Shown here in pieces: positions 1 through 10,377 of a stretch of 64,000 bases of DNA. Below the pieces are notes generated by a model that was given only the letters and a program-made list of their open reading frames with translations, ran no database searches and was not told where the DNA came from. Numbering within the stretch: position 1 is the first letter of the stretch; every line of letters starts with the position of its first letter. Source of the DNA: Campylorhamphus procurvoides (lineage: Eukaryota; Chordata; Aves; Passeriformes; Dendrocolaptidae). The position numbers and the translations under genes are program-made. The stretch spans positions 62,001 to 126,000 of the forward strand of contig WBMV01000085.1 in the NCBI GenBank assembly GCA_013396655.1, written 5' to 3'.

Positions 1-850
1 TCATGGTCTTTTCACACAATTTCCTCTTCATTGGAATGCATCACTTCTGAGCATGGAGGAGGCGATCCTGGAATATTAACCAGCTCTCTTGGACTGCTCT
101 TCCCTCAAGGACTTTATCCCATGGGATTCTACTGAGCAGTTTCCTGAAGAGTGCAAAGTCTGCTCTCCTGAAGTCCGGGATAGCAAGTTTGTTGTGTGCC
201 TTCCTCTCTGCCCTGAGGATCTTGAACTCCACCATGTTGTGGTCACTGCAGCCCAGGCTGCCCTTGGACTACACATTCCCCACCATCCCCTCCTTTATGG
301 TGGGAACAGGGTCCAGCATAGCACTTCTTGTTGGCTCCTCTATCACTTGGGGAAGGAAATTGTCACCATGGCATCCCAGGACCCTCCTGGATTGCTTATG
401 CCCTGCTGTGCTGTCCTTCCAGCAGGTACTGGGGTGGTTGAACTCCCCCATGAGGACAAGGGCTTATGAACATGAGCCTATCTATAGAGGCTGGGTCTTC
501 CTGGTTGGGCATCTGTAGCAGACCCCCACTACAATGTCACCTGTCCCTGCCCTCTCTAATCCTGACCCATAAGCTCTTGGTTAGCTACTCATCTGTCCCA
601 AGTGGAGCATCATGCCCTCCATATGATCATTAATATAGACAGCTCCTCATCTGCCCTGTTTGTCCTTCCTAAAGAGCCTGTATTCTTCCATTTGGACTCC
701 AATCATGGGAGCCATCCCACTACGTCTCCATGATGCCAATAGCATCACAGACCTGCAGGCATGTGCACATCATTAACTCCATTTCCTTATTCCCCATGCT
801 ATGTGCATTTGCACAGAGACATTTTATGCTGGGTCTGCAGTGAAGCTGGC
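1..850 (-). pseudogene. CR1 ORF2 remnant: endonuclease (EEP) domain
   Basis: This is the N-terminal part of the CR1 ORF2 polyprotein, which in intact elements combines an apurinic-type (exonuclease-endonuclease-phosphatase fold) endonuclease with a reverse transcriptase. The endonuclease nicks target DNA to prime reverse transcription. Visible blocks on the minus strand are the start segment near 830-765, the WWDGSHDW segment near 715-690, VGVCYR near 540-515, the [G/D]FNHP block near 450-435, and the SDH block near 248-220. The block preceding the reverse transcriptase (FRRADF, WDK-LEGR, QESWLIF) lies at about 170-45. In the usual GDFN motif the aspartate is glutamate here (GAG codon), which removes a metal-binding residue. 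The tryptophan in the first block is interrupted by a TAG stop. Reverse transcriptase motifs would lie left of the window. Confidence 0.85.
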
Positions 851-974
851 CTACTGGCTGGAGTGGTGCTCTTCAGGTGCTCTCCTGCTGACCTGTGATT
901 TCTCTCCAGGCTGTAGGTATCTATGGCTGACACTGGCAGGAGTGGGATAGACTGAGGTCCCCTCCCCCAGCAAC

Positions 975-1444
975 TTTAACTTAAAGCCCTATTCACAATC
1001 TTGGCAAGCCTGTGACCTAAGCTGCTTTTATGGTTAACCCTATCAACCCCCAGCAAACCAGGTTTCTCAAAACAAGTCCCATGGTCTAATAGCCAAAGTC
1101 CTGGCTGTAGCACCAGTCATGTAACCATTTGTTGAATCACCAGATTCAACTGGCCCTTTCAAACTTCTTTCCTTTGATTGGTAGGCTTGATGAAAATATT
1201 ACCTGGGCTTGAAAGTCCCTTACCACACTCCCTGGGTTCTGTAATCTTTCTTGATACTCTTCAGACTGCTCCTGGCTATATCACTGCTGCCCACATGAAA
1301 CAATAGCAGAGGATGACAGTCAGTGGAATGTATGAGGCTGTTAGTCTCACAGTGACATCCTTGATACGAACCCCAGGTAAGGAGTGCACCTCTGTAGTAC
1401 ATCAGGTACCTGTCTATACCTTGAGAAGCAAAAGACTGAGACAC
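975..1444 (-). pseudogene. CR1 ORF1 remnant: SGNH-type esterase domain
   Basis: Some CR1 elements encode in ORF1 a protein with an esterase domain of the SGNH/GDSL hydrolase fold. Its role in retrotransposition is not settled. The minus strand here reads LLLFHVGSSDIARSSLKSI near 1300-1240, which matches the VGTNDIARSSL block. Downstream come VVFSSILP-like and NKWLHDWC-like segments (about 1215-1120) and then a GLLGVDRVN segment near 1065-1035. The family pattern in the last block is D-x-x-H. This copy has asparagine in place of the histidine, and the earlier G-x-N-D block has lost its asparagine (GSSD). The frame also breaks between blocks. Both changes, and the stops, mark it as a non-functional fossil. 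Identification rests on remembered CR1 ORF1 motifs. Confidence 0.75.
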
Positions 1445-1450
1445 TACAGA

Positions 1451-4400
1451 GGTTGAAAGGAGCTAATACTTAAGAACTGAAAGCGGCTGAAGTGATTGTT
1501 CAAATTAATCTCATGGGCAAACAATCCACTGTGATCTCTTAATATTAAAAAATATTAGCATCTTTAAATTATTTTTCTGTGTCTGGTGATATACTCCATT
1601 GTTTTCTCAGAGTTAGTTAATACCTTTTTTTATGGTGCGATTTTTTCATGGGTTAGATATTCCAGAGGCAAAGTGCTGTGGTTGAATACCATAAATTGAA
1701 CTTGAGCAACCTGATGTAGTAAAAGGTGTCCCTGCCCATGGCAGGAGGTTGGAAGATCTTTGAAAGTCCCCAACCCAAACCATTCTATGAGTCTGTGAAA
1801 TTGGATTTTCCTGCTCTGCTCACCTTTTCTGGGTATGCATGCCACTTCTGATGCACACACATACATTCATAGCTTATAGATGCTAATTTCTGTGTATAGT
1901 TCTTACAGTGCATAGACATATGTTTTAAAATTCACACATCTGAGCTCAAAGAGTTTCAGTCTGTAGTTCCAAACTTAGGCATTAATGCAGTTCACTAAAA
2001 TTCTGCCAGTCTAGTTGCCCCTGTAATTAATTTTACTTCAGTAAGTACAAGCATCATTAGTTTGTATCATTTTTAGCAACATCTCGAAAGAATCAGCAAG
2101 TCAGTTTTGTGCTCAGCCTGATAAACTGTCGAAACAATTTTGCCGGCAAAGCTTACTCACACAGTGCAAATATTTACCAAGAGATTATCTATTCTTAAAA
2201 CAAAGTCACTAATCCAGGTTGTCTCTTCCAGACATAATTCTGAACATGTATATTGAGTGAGCTAAAAGCATAGTAACAGAAATGTTTTGCAATGTAAGAG
2301 CTTCATGATCATCTGCTGCCTTCAGCCAAATCTCTTTTGAAAGCTCGTTGTTGTGTGTCTTGCTGCATCATGAATTCTGCTGTGTTTACAAAAGTGGAGG
2401 AGACAGTGGGTAAAGTGGAAATATTTTTCTGGTTTTATATGCACTAGACTGGTATTAAGTGGTGGTTTTGATACTACTCATCAGATTTCTCCTTATTCAC
2501 CTGTTTCACTTGTCAACACCATGTGAAACAGGTGACTGTTTCATTCTTATTCCTTGTATTCCAGCTAAAATCTGGTGTGGTTTAAATCTGAAGTGTCTAG
2601 ATTTGGATTTGTATTGCTCCTTCTATGACACAAATACTTCATAACAAATAAAATGCTACTAAAATTGCTCAGCCTTCATGCTAGTGAAAAAGCACAAGAG
2701 TGACTCATGTAGTTTGCAAAACTTGGAACTGAATTGATCTACCATCATTTTTACCCTGGTAAAGGTAACACATCGAAATGAGGCCATGAAGATGATAGCA
2801 GCTACAGCAGAGGGCTCCATGAACCACAGCAGCCACATCCCTTCCAGCTTGGATGGTGCAAAAATGCCTTTCCAAGAAGGAGTTTCCCATGGGAGCTGCA
2901 CCCCTGAGTGAAAGAGGAGACAAGCAGGACAGGACACAGGACACAGAACTGCCTGGCCGCCTGTCAAGTGGGGAATAAAGCAGCTGCATAAACCAAACAG
3001 TGAAGGGCAAAAATGGTAGCAGGACAATAGATTACTTTACTGTGACCCAGAGCAAAGTGCTGGATTACTTCAGGGAACCTCAAAGTAGATTAAAAGGATA
3101 TTTTTCCTGTGAAGAATGAGAAGAAAGGTATCAAAGGTTTGTTCACTCTTATTTGTTAGAAATAGGCAATCCAACAGGAAAAGGCTAAAGCTATCAATTT
3201 ATCTTTGTGGGAGACTATACAGTTATTTATCTCTCTTAATTATGCTTCAAAAGAAAGATGGTGCTGCAGTAAATAACATTGGGCAACAATAAAGGGAACA
3301 GCACAGAGAGCTGGTTGTAATGTGTTCCCCTCACCCTCTTCGTTTTAACCTCCATAAAAGCGTGGGGTTTTCCATGTTGTTTGAGGTATTCAAGACGGTG
3401 ATATTTCTGGAAGCAAGTGAAACACAGCTGCTTGCTGATTAAGGGGATACAGGAGATGGCAGGATTACATTAGTATGATGCATGTGCTGCTACTCAGGGA
3501 CCAGCGAGTTCCCAAATATAGTGCCAGATACACACACACAGTTGCACCTGAGCACAGCTAAAAATGCAGCACTTCCACCAAAGCCTGAGCAGCTTATTAT
3601 TGCCTGGGCACTAGAGGAAAAAAACCCCAAGAAAACAAATAAATAAAAACATATCATAAAATTCATGCACGAGCATAAGGAAAGCACTAATACCTTTTTT
3701 AAAGGAATTCAGGTAATGTTGAATTATCTTTCTCACGTTTAACTCTCAAGACATCTCCTAGGAAGGCATGTGAGCTTTAGCATTTCATGTCGGTCTAGAT
3801 CTCCTACATGTGAAAACATTTTTAGAAATACTGAATTTTATAGGGCTTACTTGGAGAGGTTTTCACTTAGGACCCTTACAAATAGGTTTGCCTGCCAGAA
3901 GGTCAAGTGAATGGCATCTTTCCAAAGTTTGGATCTTTCTTAATGTTTGATGCAGCTTGGGCAGTCAAATTTACTGCTCTTAATGTTATTTTGTATTTGA
4001 AAGCAAATTAAAGGGACTTAGTTAAGACTTTTTCGGATATAGCTTGGGCCCTAAAGCTTATTTATAATCATGCTGGCAGTACTTTCATGATTTATCTTAC
4101 AGACAAGTCTAACAGCAATGTCATAATTTCAGAAGCTAATCTTCATATTTCTTTCAGCAGGAGAGAACTGTTGGGATTTTCATGTATGTTTTGCCTTTGT
4201 AAAAATAGAAGTTGGAGTGTGAAACATAGATCATCCTTCCCACTCATTAGCATTTTAATGGCTTCTCAATTGTTAACAGATTTGATGTAGCTACTAGAAA
4301 GATAAGACTGCGTTGTGATTTACGTCTACACTTTCCAATCTGGTAGTAGTCAGTTATAATACATTCTACTAAACGCAATGTCAGGTCTCTGAAATAAATT

Positions 4401-5432
4401 TTCAACCCTTTTAAAAAATAATGATAAAGAAAAATGCCAATATTCCCCCTCCAGTATACTTCCAATAGTGATAGTTCTGATTTGTTATTTTTGCAGAGCA
4501 CAGAAATATTTTCCCAACAGAAATAACAATTAATTATATAATTTTAAAGTTAAAGATGGGAATATTCTGCACAACTTAGCCCTATAGAGCAATAGCATAA
4601 AGCAACATAAACATTCACAGCAGTATTATTTGCAGAACTTTTAATACAGAGAAGTTATTTGAAAATTCAATTTTTTGCTGTATTTTTAATATATGACTCT
4701 ATGTTTTTATCAGGAGTGGAGTATTTGGTTTGCCTTATTGAATTGCAAACTCCCTTCTGTACATATAGTATGTATCTATTACACTTAGCATACATTTTAA
4801 CTTCTCAGTAGTTATCAGCTGCAAAAAGAGCTGTCAAACCCAAGGGCATCATGGTATTGTATTTAGAAATATTCTTAGTGTCAGGAATGATTTGAACTAT
4901 CCAAATTAAACTAGAGTACATATACACAGAGACTGAATAAATGACTCTTACCATCTGAATGTAGTCTGCTGTAGCCCCAGATGTCATTCATGTCTCTCTT
5001 CCTTTCACTCCCCAAAAGATGGGGCTGAACCTAACCCTAAGTATAATGCAGATTTTAAGGATCAATATGTATTTGACATGCCTCTATGGCTGGACTCCTT
5101 TGCAGTCCAGGACTCGTTGCCCAATAGTTACATGTCCTGTAGCATCAGAGCAAGCCGGAATCCACTAGGATCACCAGAAGGTCCAACAGAAGGTGTTTTG
5201 TTGGCAGAAGCATCACTTATGACATGGGTGAAATAGAGTGAGGTCTTCTGAATAAAAGAAAGATTTCTCTATTCGGATTCCTCAACCAAATATGGCAAAT
5301 AACATTTTGTGTTGGTGGGTTTTTTCATGTTGAATTGTCTGTTCTATCTGCCATCTGCTTCTAGGCAATTGTCCATAGAGATTATTGATGGGGAAATAGA
5401 CACCATTTTGCCGTAGGATATTAATGTACTAT
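1451..5432. other. Unique AT-rich sequence, no gene seen
   Basis: No open frame here resembles a known protein, and none is flanked by convincing splice signals. Open frames at 2659-3027 (minus) and 3490-3687 (minus) are short, low in similarity to anything I know, and overlap frames on the same strand, so I treat them as chance. Small features are a perfect 13-bp hairpin at 2497-2535 (listed separately), a short CA run near 3530-3540, and a local duplication of GGACACA-type sequence near 2930-2946. Confidence 0.6.
2497..2535. repeat. Perfect 13-bp inverted repeat, 13-nt loop
   Basis: Bases 2497-2509 (TCACCTGTTTCAC) are the exact reverse complement of 2523-2535 (GTGAAACAGGTGA), separated by 13 bases. 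The arms have mixed base composition, so this is not a simple-repeat artefact. It lies in otherwise unremarkable sequence. The arms contain CACCTG/CAGGTG E-boxes in mirror arrangement, but no other promoter feature is near. Confidence 0.9.
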
Positions 5433-5456
5433 CGATTCTATGATCTATGATTCTAC
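5433..5456 (+). mobile_element. Possible CR1 3' tail remnant, plus strand
   Basis: The sequence CGATTCTATGATCTATGATTCTAC resembles the octamer ATTCTATG that ends CR1 elements in sense orientation. The preceding 60 bases show no clear CR1 3' end, so either only the tail survives or the match is chance. Plus orientation follows from the octamer strand. Confidence 0.4.
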
Positions 5457-8400
5457 CTGTGCTGGCTGTGTTGTGGTCTAGAAAGTCTTCAGCAGAAGTT
5501 GAACAAAACAATCCACACGGTTCTTTTATTTCAGCAGCAGACTTTAATACAGCAGATAGAAACTTTCAATAGTATTGTCTGTGGTCTGCTTCCTGTACCG
5601 AGGCAGAGGATTTAAATTTTCAGGTGTGCTGCTTCAATTTTTCATGACTTTTGGTGGACTGATGGAAAAACTGCAAATTTTTACTTCTATTTTTAAAAGA
5701 AAGAAAATAGTCTGAAAGGTTGTCTTGCATGGCTTTTCCAGTAGGTTGATGATCTAATGGCTCTCCTGGTTCTAAAGATCTGCTATCCTCCTCAAACTAA
5801 GAGGGAGACTTGAAAGCATTGGATTAGATATTTCAATATCAACTGCACCTGTGTGAGGACAGCCTTTATGTCCTTAGAAAACTTCTCAGACTTGTAAATC
5901 ATCAGGCTGGGGAAGGGGGATCTGGGTAGGAGTGGGCAGTGTGGGATTGGTGAAGGGTGAAAGAAATGAGCTGGGCATCTTTTTGCAGGGCATAGTTTGA
6001 GGTGATATTTGCACAGTGCTGTTAGAAAGGGCCTTGAATGCAGTTTTCATCACAAAACAAATTAGATTTCTTCCTGTCAGAAAGTTAGACTCTAAAAATG
6101 TAAAATGTCTGTGGCAGAGATTTCCAGCTGCCAACAAAAGGCTCACTTTCATGAGGAAAATAATTTAAAATGCTTCTGAGTCATTGTGAAAAATAGAGGC
6201 CATGACTGTGTCTGCAAAACCCCATTGAGTCAAGACACCGAAGACAAGAAAAATTGCATTCATACCACTGTGATCATCATCTGTCCATTCAGCGCAGTGC
6301 TCTCCAGGAAAAGACAAAGCTGGAGTGACAGCACAAGGAGCATCCTGCGCCTTTCTGTGTCACTGCTTGTGCTAACGTGTGGCACCGCATGGGAGCGGGT
6401 GGGTAGAGGAGTGTGAGAAAGGAAACGAGGTTTCCTTTTTCTCCTCTGTTTCCTCCATCCCTGAAGTCTTCATGTAAACTTGCTGTGATAGATGCAGCTG
6501 GCTAAAAATAGTGTGGGTTTTGTGTACCATACTAGCAAGTGAATAATTTTCTGCTGTAAGCAGGATGCCAAGGGATAGCAAAAACCTGATGGTAATGGCA
6601 GGTGAGGTACAATGATGGAGTGCAGCTTCCAGCCCACTAAATCAGTGGCAGAGTACTTGGCACATTTTCCAATGTTTCTACAGCCAGAGAAAAGCCCTGG
6701 GGAAACTCTCCCTGCATTTAAAAATTATACTTGAGATACACTTGGTTTATAGTAGGAGTTTGATAATTTATCCTTGCAGCGTGGGAACCCTGCAGTAACA
6801 AGTGATAGTTCTTGTTATATTACTTGTTGCTGTTTCTGCCTCCTGGATTTTCAGATTCTCTGCTTCTAGCTGAGAATATACCATCTATATCTCTGAACAA
6901 GTGTAATTGTCTTGGGGCATGGAAGTTTAAAAATTACAGTGAATGCTGGACAGAATCTGGGCAGAAGCTGTCATGAGCAGTTTAAGTTTTTCTGGTTGTA
7001 CCTCTCATATCACCAGCACTTACATCTGGAAGTTATTTCATACCATTACAGCAGAAGGAGCAGTTATATACAGGCTTGTCCTCTGCCTTTTGGACAAGTA
7101 GAAAATCCATTATAAAGATTTCCACTTTGAGACTTTGGGACTATAAATCTCATTATCATTTAATGTTCCAATGCCATACTGTTACTAGGAGGAGTTTTCA
7201 TCATCTGGAATGACATCCTGATCTTTTAAAGTCAAACGGCAAAATTCCTATTGACTTCGGTAGGACAGATTTGACTCCAGAGCAGTGCAAGAACTTCAGT
7301 GACCTGCCACTAGCCAGATCCTTCAGCAGTGGGTATTTTTATTGAGTTGGCCTCTTAATGGAGTTACCTCAGAAAGTCTGCTTAGACTCAGGGAAGATAC
7401 AACTGGAATAAAACAGGTGTCTTCCTAATTGGAAGGGAGGGGAGGCTGAGTTTTACAAGTGGTATTAAGTGCTAAATAAGGAATAGAATCATTTCCCTGG
7501 GGAGTTTGAAATCCTTTTAAAACTTTTATAGCTTCCTATTTCTTTGCCTCTCATTCCTACTGCCAGATGGAGCATTTCATGTCCCAGAAGGATGCACTTT
7601 TGTATCCTCACCAGGCTTGCCACACTGAGGATGATGGAGGGAGGAGCTGAGAAGCAAACCTGCTATTTGAGGGGTGATGGCACTGATGCAGCTCATGGGG
7701 GACAGAGAGGCAGCACAGAACAGGGTGTCTTTACCCTTCTGTGCTCAGTATTGTTGATTGTAAGAGTAATGGGCTGTGAATTGCATCCCTACTGCAGCAG
7801 TATGATCTAAAAGATATAAATTTTCTACTCAGCATGTTTGTTTGTCCCACTATTGCAAGAAAACCAGATCTGGGGGGATGCTTAGATCCTTTCGTCTGTA
7901 TAATGAATACAGTCTATAGCCACATTCATCTCATTATGCAAATAGTTCAGACAAATCTCCCCTCCACTTCCTTATTTTAATGTGCTACTGTGAACAAAAG
8001 ACCTGGTGCCACTGCAAGGACTAGTATTAGATTGTTCACATCATTAGTTGAGTTGAGATTATGATTGTACTATCTGCATTCAGTCATATCCCATTCAAAC
8101 CCTGTCATTGCCTTTGCCAAACTCAACATCTTCCGAGGTGTTTCTGTGAACACTATTTATCTCTGTTTTCAACCTATTCAAAGATGCCTCACTGCCTGTA
8201 ATGGCTGCATTTAATTTCCTATACTTAAACATTGCTGTTTTGCTGGGTCCTTATGTTTGATTTCCTGTTCCACATTATTAGTATTTAAACTTGCACCTTT
8301 TTAAAATCAGATGTCAAATTAACCTCATACTGTTCTTTATTCAAGGATTTCTCTCTTGTTAGAAACCATGAAAATTAGCTAATTTTCTCTCATGCCTGAC

Positions 8401-9646
8401 ACTGGCAGTCAGATATGAAAGCTGACTTCACCAAGTGGCAGAGTTCACTATCCAGTGGTTGGCCCTGATGAGCACATGTGGGACTCAAACCAGAAGCTCT
8501 GTGGTCCCCTGGCAGCAGATCTGTGATAAGGATAGCTCCCTGATAGCTGTGAAAGGGAACCATGTCCTCTGTCAGTAAGCCAAGCTTCTGTGAGCTGAAA
8601 GCATGTCTTTCCACATCTCTCCCTGCCATGGCAATGTGCTGTCTCGCACACCAGGGTCAGTTGATACCCCATGGCATGCACGGTGCTTGCTTTTCCAGTA
8701 GGCTGAAGTCTGGGGTGGTCTTTGGCTCTTAACAGCAAAATCCTGCCAGCCTGACTGATATCCCTCCAACAGCCTGCTTTATACACAGTGGGACATTTCC
8801 AGCAATGCCTCCAGGTTTTGTGTTAATGTTTTCATTTGGTGACGTTCACCTGCCAAAGAAGTCACCCTCCCTGCCTTGGCTGCATTGAGCAGCTGTGCTG
8901 GTGGCATTTCCCCCCGCTGTGTCCTTCCTCAAATCCCTTCTCAGGAAGAGTGAAGGTTGCCAAGCATGTCACACCTGCCAGCCTGCTCCAGTTCTGCATC
9001 TCAATTCCCACTCATTTGAGGACGCTACGGACAGGTCACAGGTGTTTGTCCTTTGCTGCCAGAGGTGTCTCTGGTGCCCAGTGATTAGGCAGCTTGGTCA
9101 TCCTTTCCCCCTGCTCATCTGCTTTGTTCCTTATGTCCTTGCAGGGACAACTAAGAGGCTTGGGGAGAGTGTTATGAGATGCATCTGTAGGGAGAAAGAG
9201 GGACTGAACCGGATCTTTTAATTTAAACTGGCTGCAGCCACATGAGCTATGTCTTCCCCCATCTTCCAGAAAAAAATTGAGGGCAACCTGTGACATGTTT
9301 TGCATCATTTTTGTCATCAGAAGTAGAACTTTTGATTGTTATTGCATCCAGGATAAGGTTACGGTCATGGAGATTGCTAATAATGTAACACAGATCATTA
9401 AATTTGCATTCAATTGCACAGGGACAATTGTCTAGGACCACAGTGTAGCTGGTCCCAACAAGATACATTCAGAGAGGACAAAAGTACTTCCATTTACATA
9501 TGATCACATAGGAGTATTTCCTCTGATTTTTCTAAGTCTTTCATTTGTTTCCTTATTAGAGAACTATCCATTCAGTGTGACAACTCTATTTTCTGTATAT
9601 GTTATGTCTCTACGTGTCGTGGAGGCTTAAGGGATAGCAATAACCA

Positions 9647-9693
9647 TACAACACAAAGTCACAACACATCATGTACACAGTGTACAACACAAA
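9647..9693. repeat. CA-rich direct repeats around a 15-base palindrome
   Basis: The 11-mer TACAACACAAA occurs at 9647-9657 and again at 9683-9693, 36 bases apart, with a third partial copy (ACAACAC) at 9661-9667. Between them lies the palindrome TGTACACAGTGTACA at 9672-9686, overlapping the second copy. A TTTATTAAA stretch follows. It could be a decayed element end, but I do not recognise a family. Confidence 0.5.
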
Positions 9694-10260
9694 TCTTTTA
9701 TTAAAGGGAAATGAAAGATGGCCAGAGCTAAATTACTGATCTGAGTCTCAGGAGAACTGGAAAGTTCCTCAGCATTTTCAGTTTCCCTAAAATATTGCCA
9801 TAAATATTTAAACTGTAAGCTTTATATACTGTCTTATGGTGTGTATATACACTCAGAATTTAGTCAGATGGTTTCAACCTTTTACAGAGTCCCTAATGCT
9901 ACTAAAATTTAAATTACAAATCAGTAACTTTGCTGTATTTCTTGTCATGTTCACCAAAGACCATTATACTGAGGTTTAGAATGTCACATGTTGACTAGAA
10001 AGATTTTAAATGTCTGGTTAAAGTTTCAAAGACAAAACTCACCAATTCACATGGCTTTAATAAAATGTATGCATATGATTAAATAGAATTACACATATTT
10101 GTCATTACAAAATTACAAATACATTTTAGAAAAGGTAGCCAGCATCTGTCTGCATCCACATTTTAAAGGTAAGGAGCATTTAGAAGATGAGTACAGGACT
10201 CCAAACTATAGTTTATTGCAGCTTTTGTGTAGACTACTATTAAATTTGCTTGTTACTTCA

Positions 10261-10276
10261 TATATATATATATATA
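10261..10276. repeat. (TA)8 microsatellite
   Basis: Eight uninterrupted TA units are followed by AAATA. This is a short dinucleotide repeat in AT-rich surroundings and is likely to vary in length between individuals. Confidence 0.95.
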
Positions 10277-10316
10277 AATAGCATTTCTAGTTTTACAATA
10301 ATATTTTGCCAACATG

Positions 10317-10377
10317 AACACTTAGAAAATTATAATATTTTCCAAAATGTTGGACTTTTTGTTATTTTCTAAGTGTT
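10317..10377. repeat. Perfect 14-bp inverted repeat, 33-nt spacer
   Basis: Bases 10317-10330 (AACACTTAGAAAAT) are the exact reverse complement of 10364-10377 (ATTTTCTAAGTGTT). The 33-base spacer is AT-rich. The length is within the range of a tiny foldback element, but there is no target duplication outside the arms, so I do not call it a transposon. Confidence 0.85.

Larger units (their letters stand above)
1..1450 (-). mobile_element. CR1 LINE, 5' half, minus strand, runs off left edge
   Basis: This is a degraded non-LTR retrotransposon of the avian CR1 family, read on the minus strand, so its 5' part lies at the right and its 3' part continues beyond base 1. Minus-strand translation gives, in order, the ORF1 esterase-like domain (about 1444 down to 975) and the ORF2 N-terminus with the endonuclease domain (about 850 down to 1). 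Recognised ORF2 landmarks are a NAHSMGNK-like start segment, a degenerate TWWDGSHDW segment, VGVCYR, a GEFNHP segment where GDFNHP is expected, and GCSDHNMVEF. Both frames carry stops and frameshifts, so the copy is dead. Most genomic CR1 copies are 5' truncated, so one reaching back into ORF1 is less common. The right boundary is approximate and no target-site duplication was resolved. Confidence 0.9.

Noticed and set aside
89..518. Plus-strand frames of 109 and 126 codons near the left edge
   Set aside because: They are antisense to the CR1 ORF2 endonuclease region, where the minus strand carries the recognisable protein motifs.
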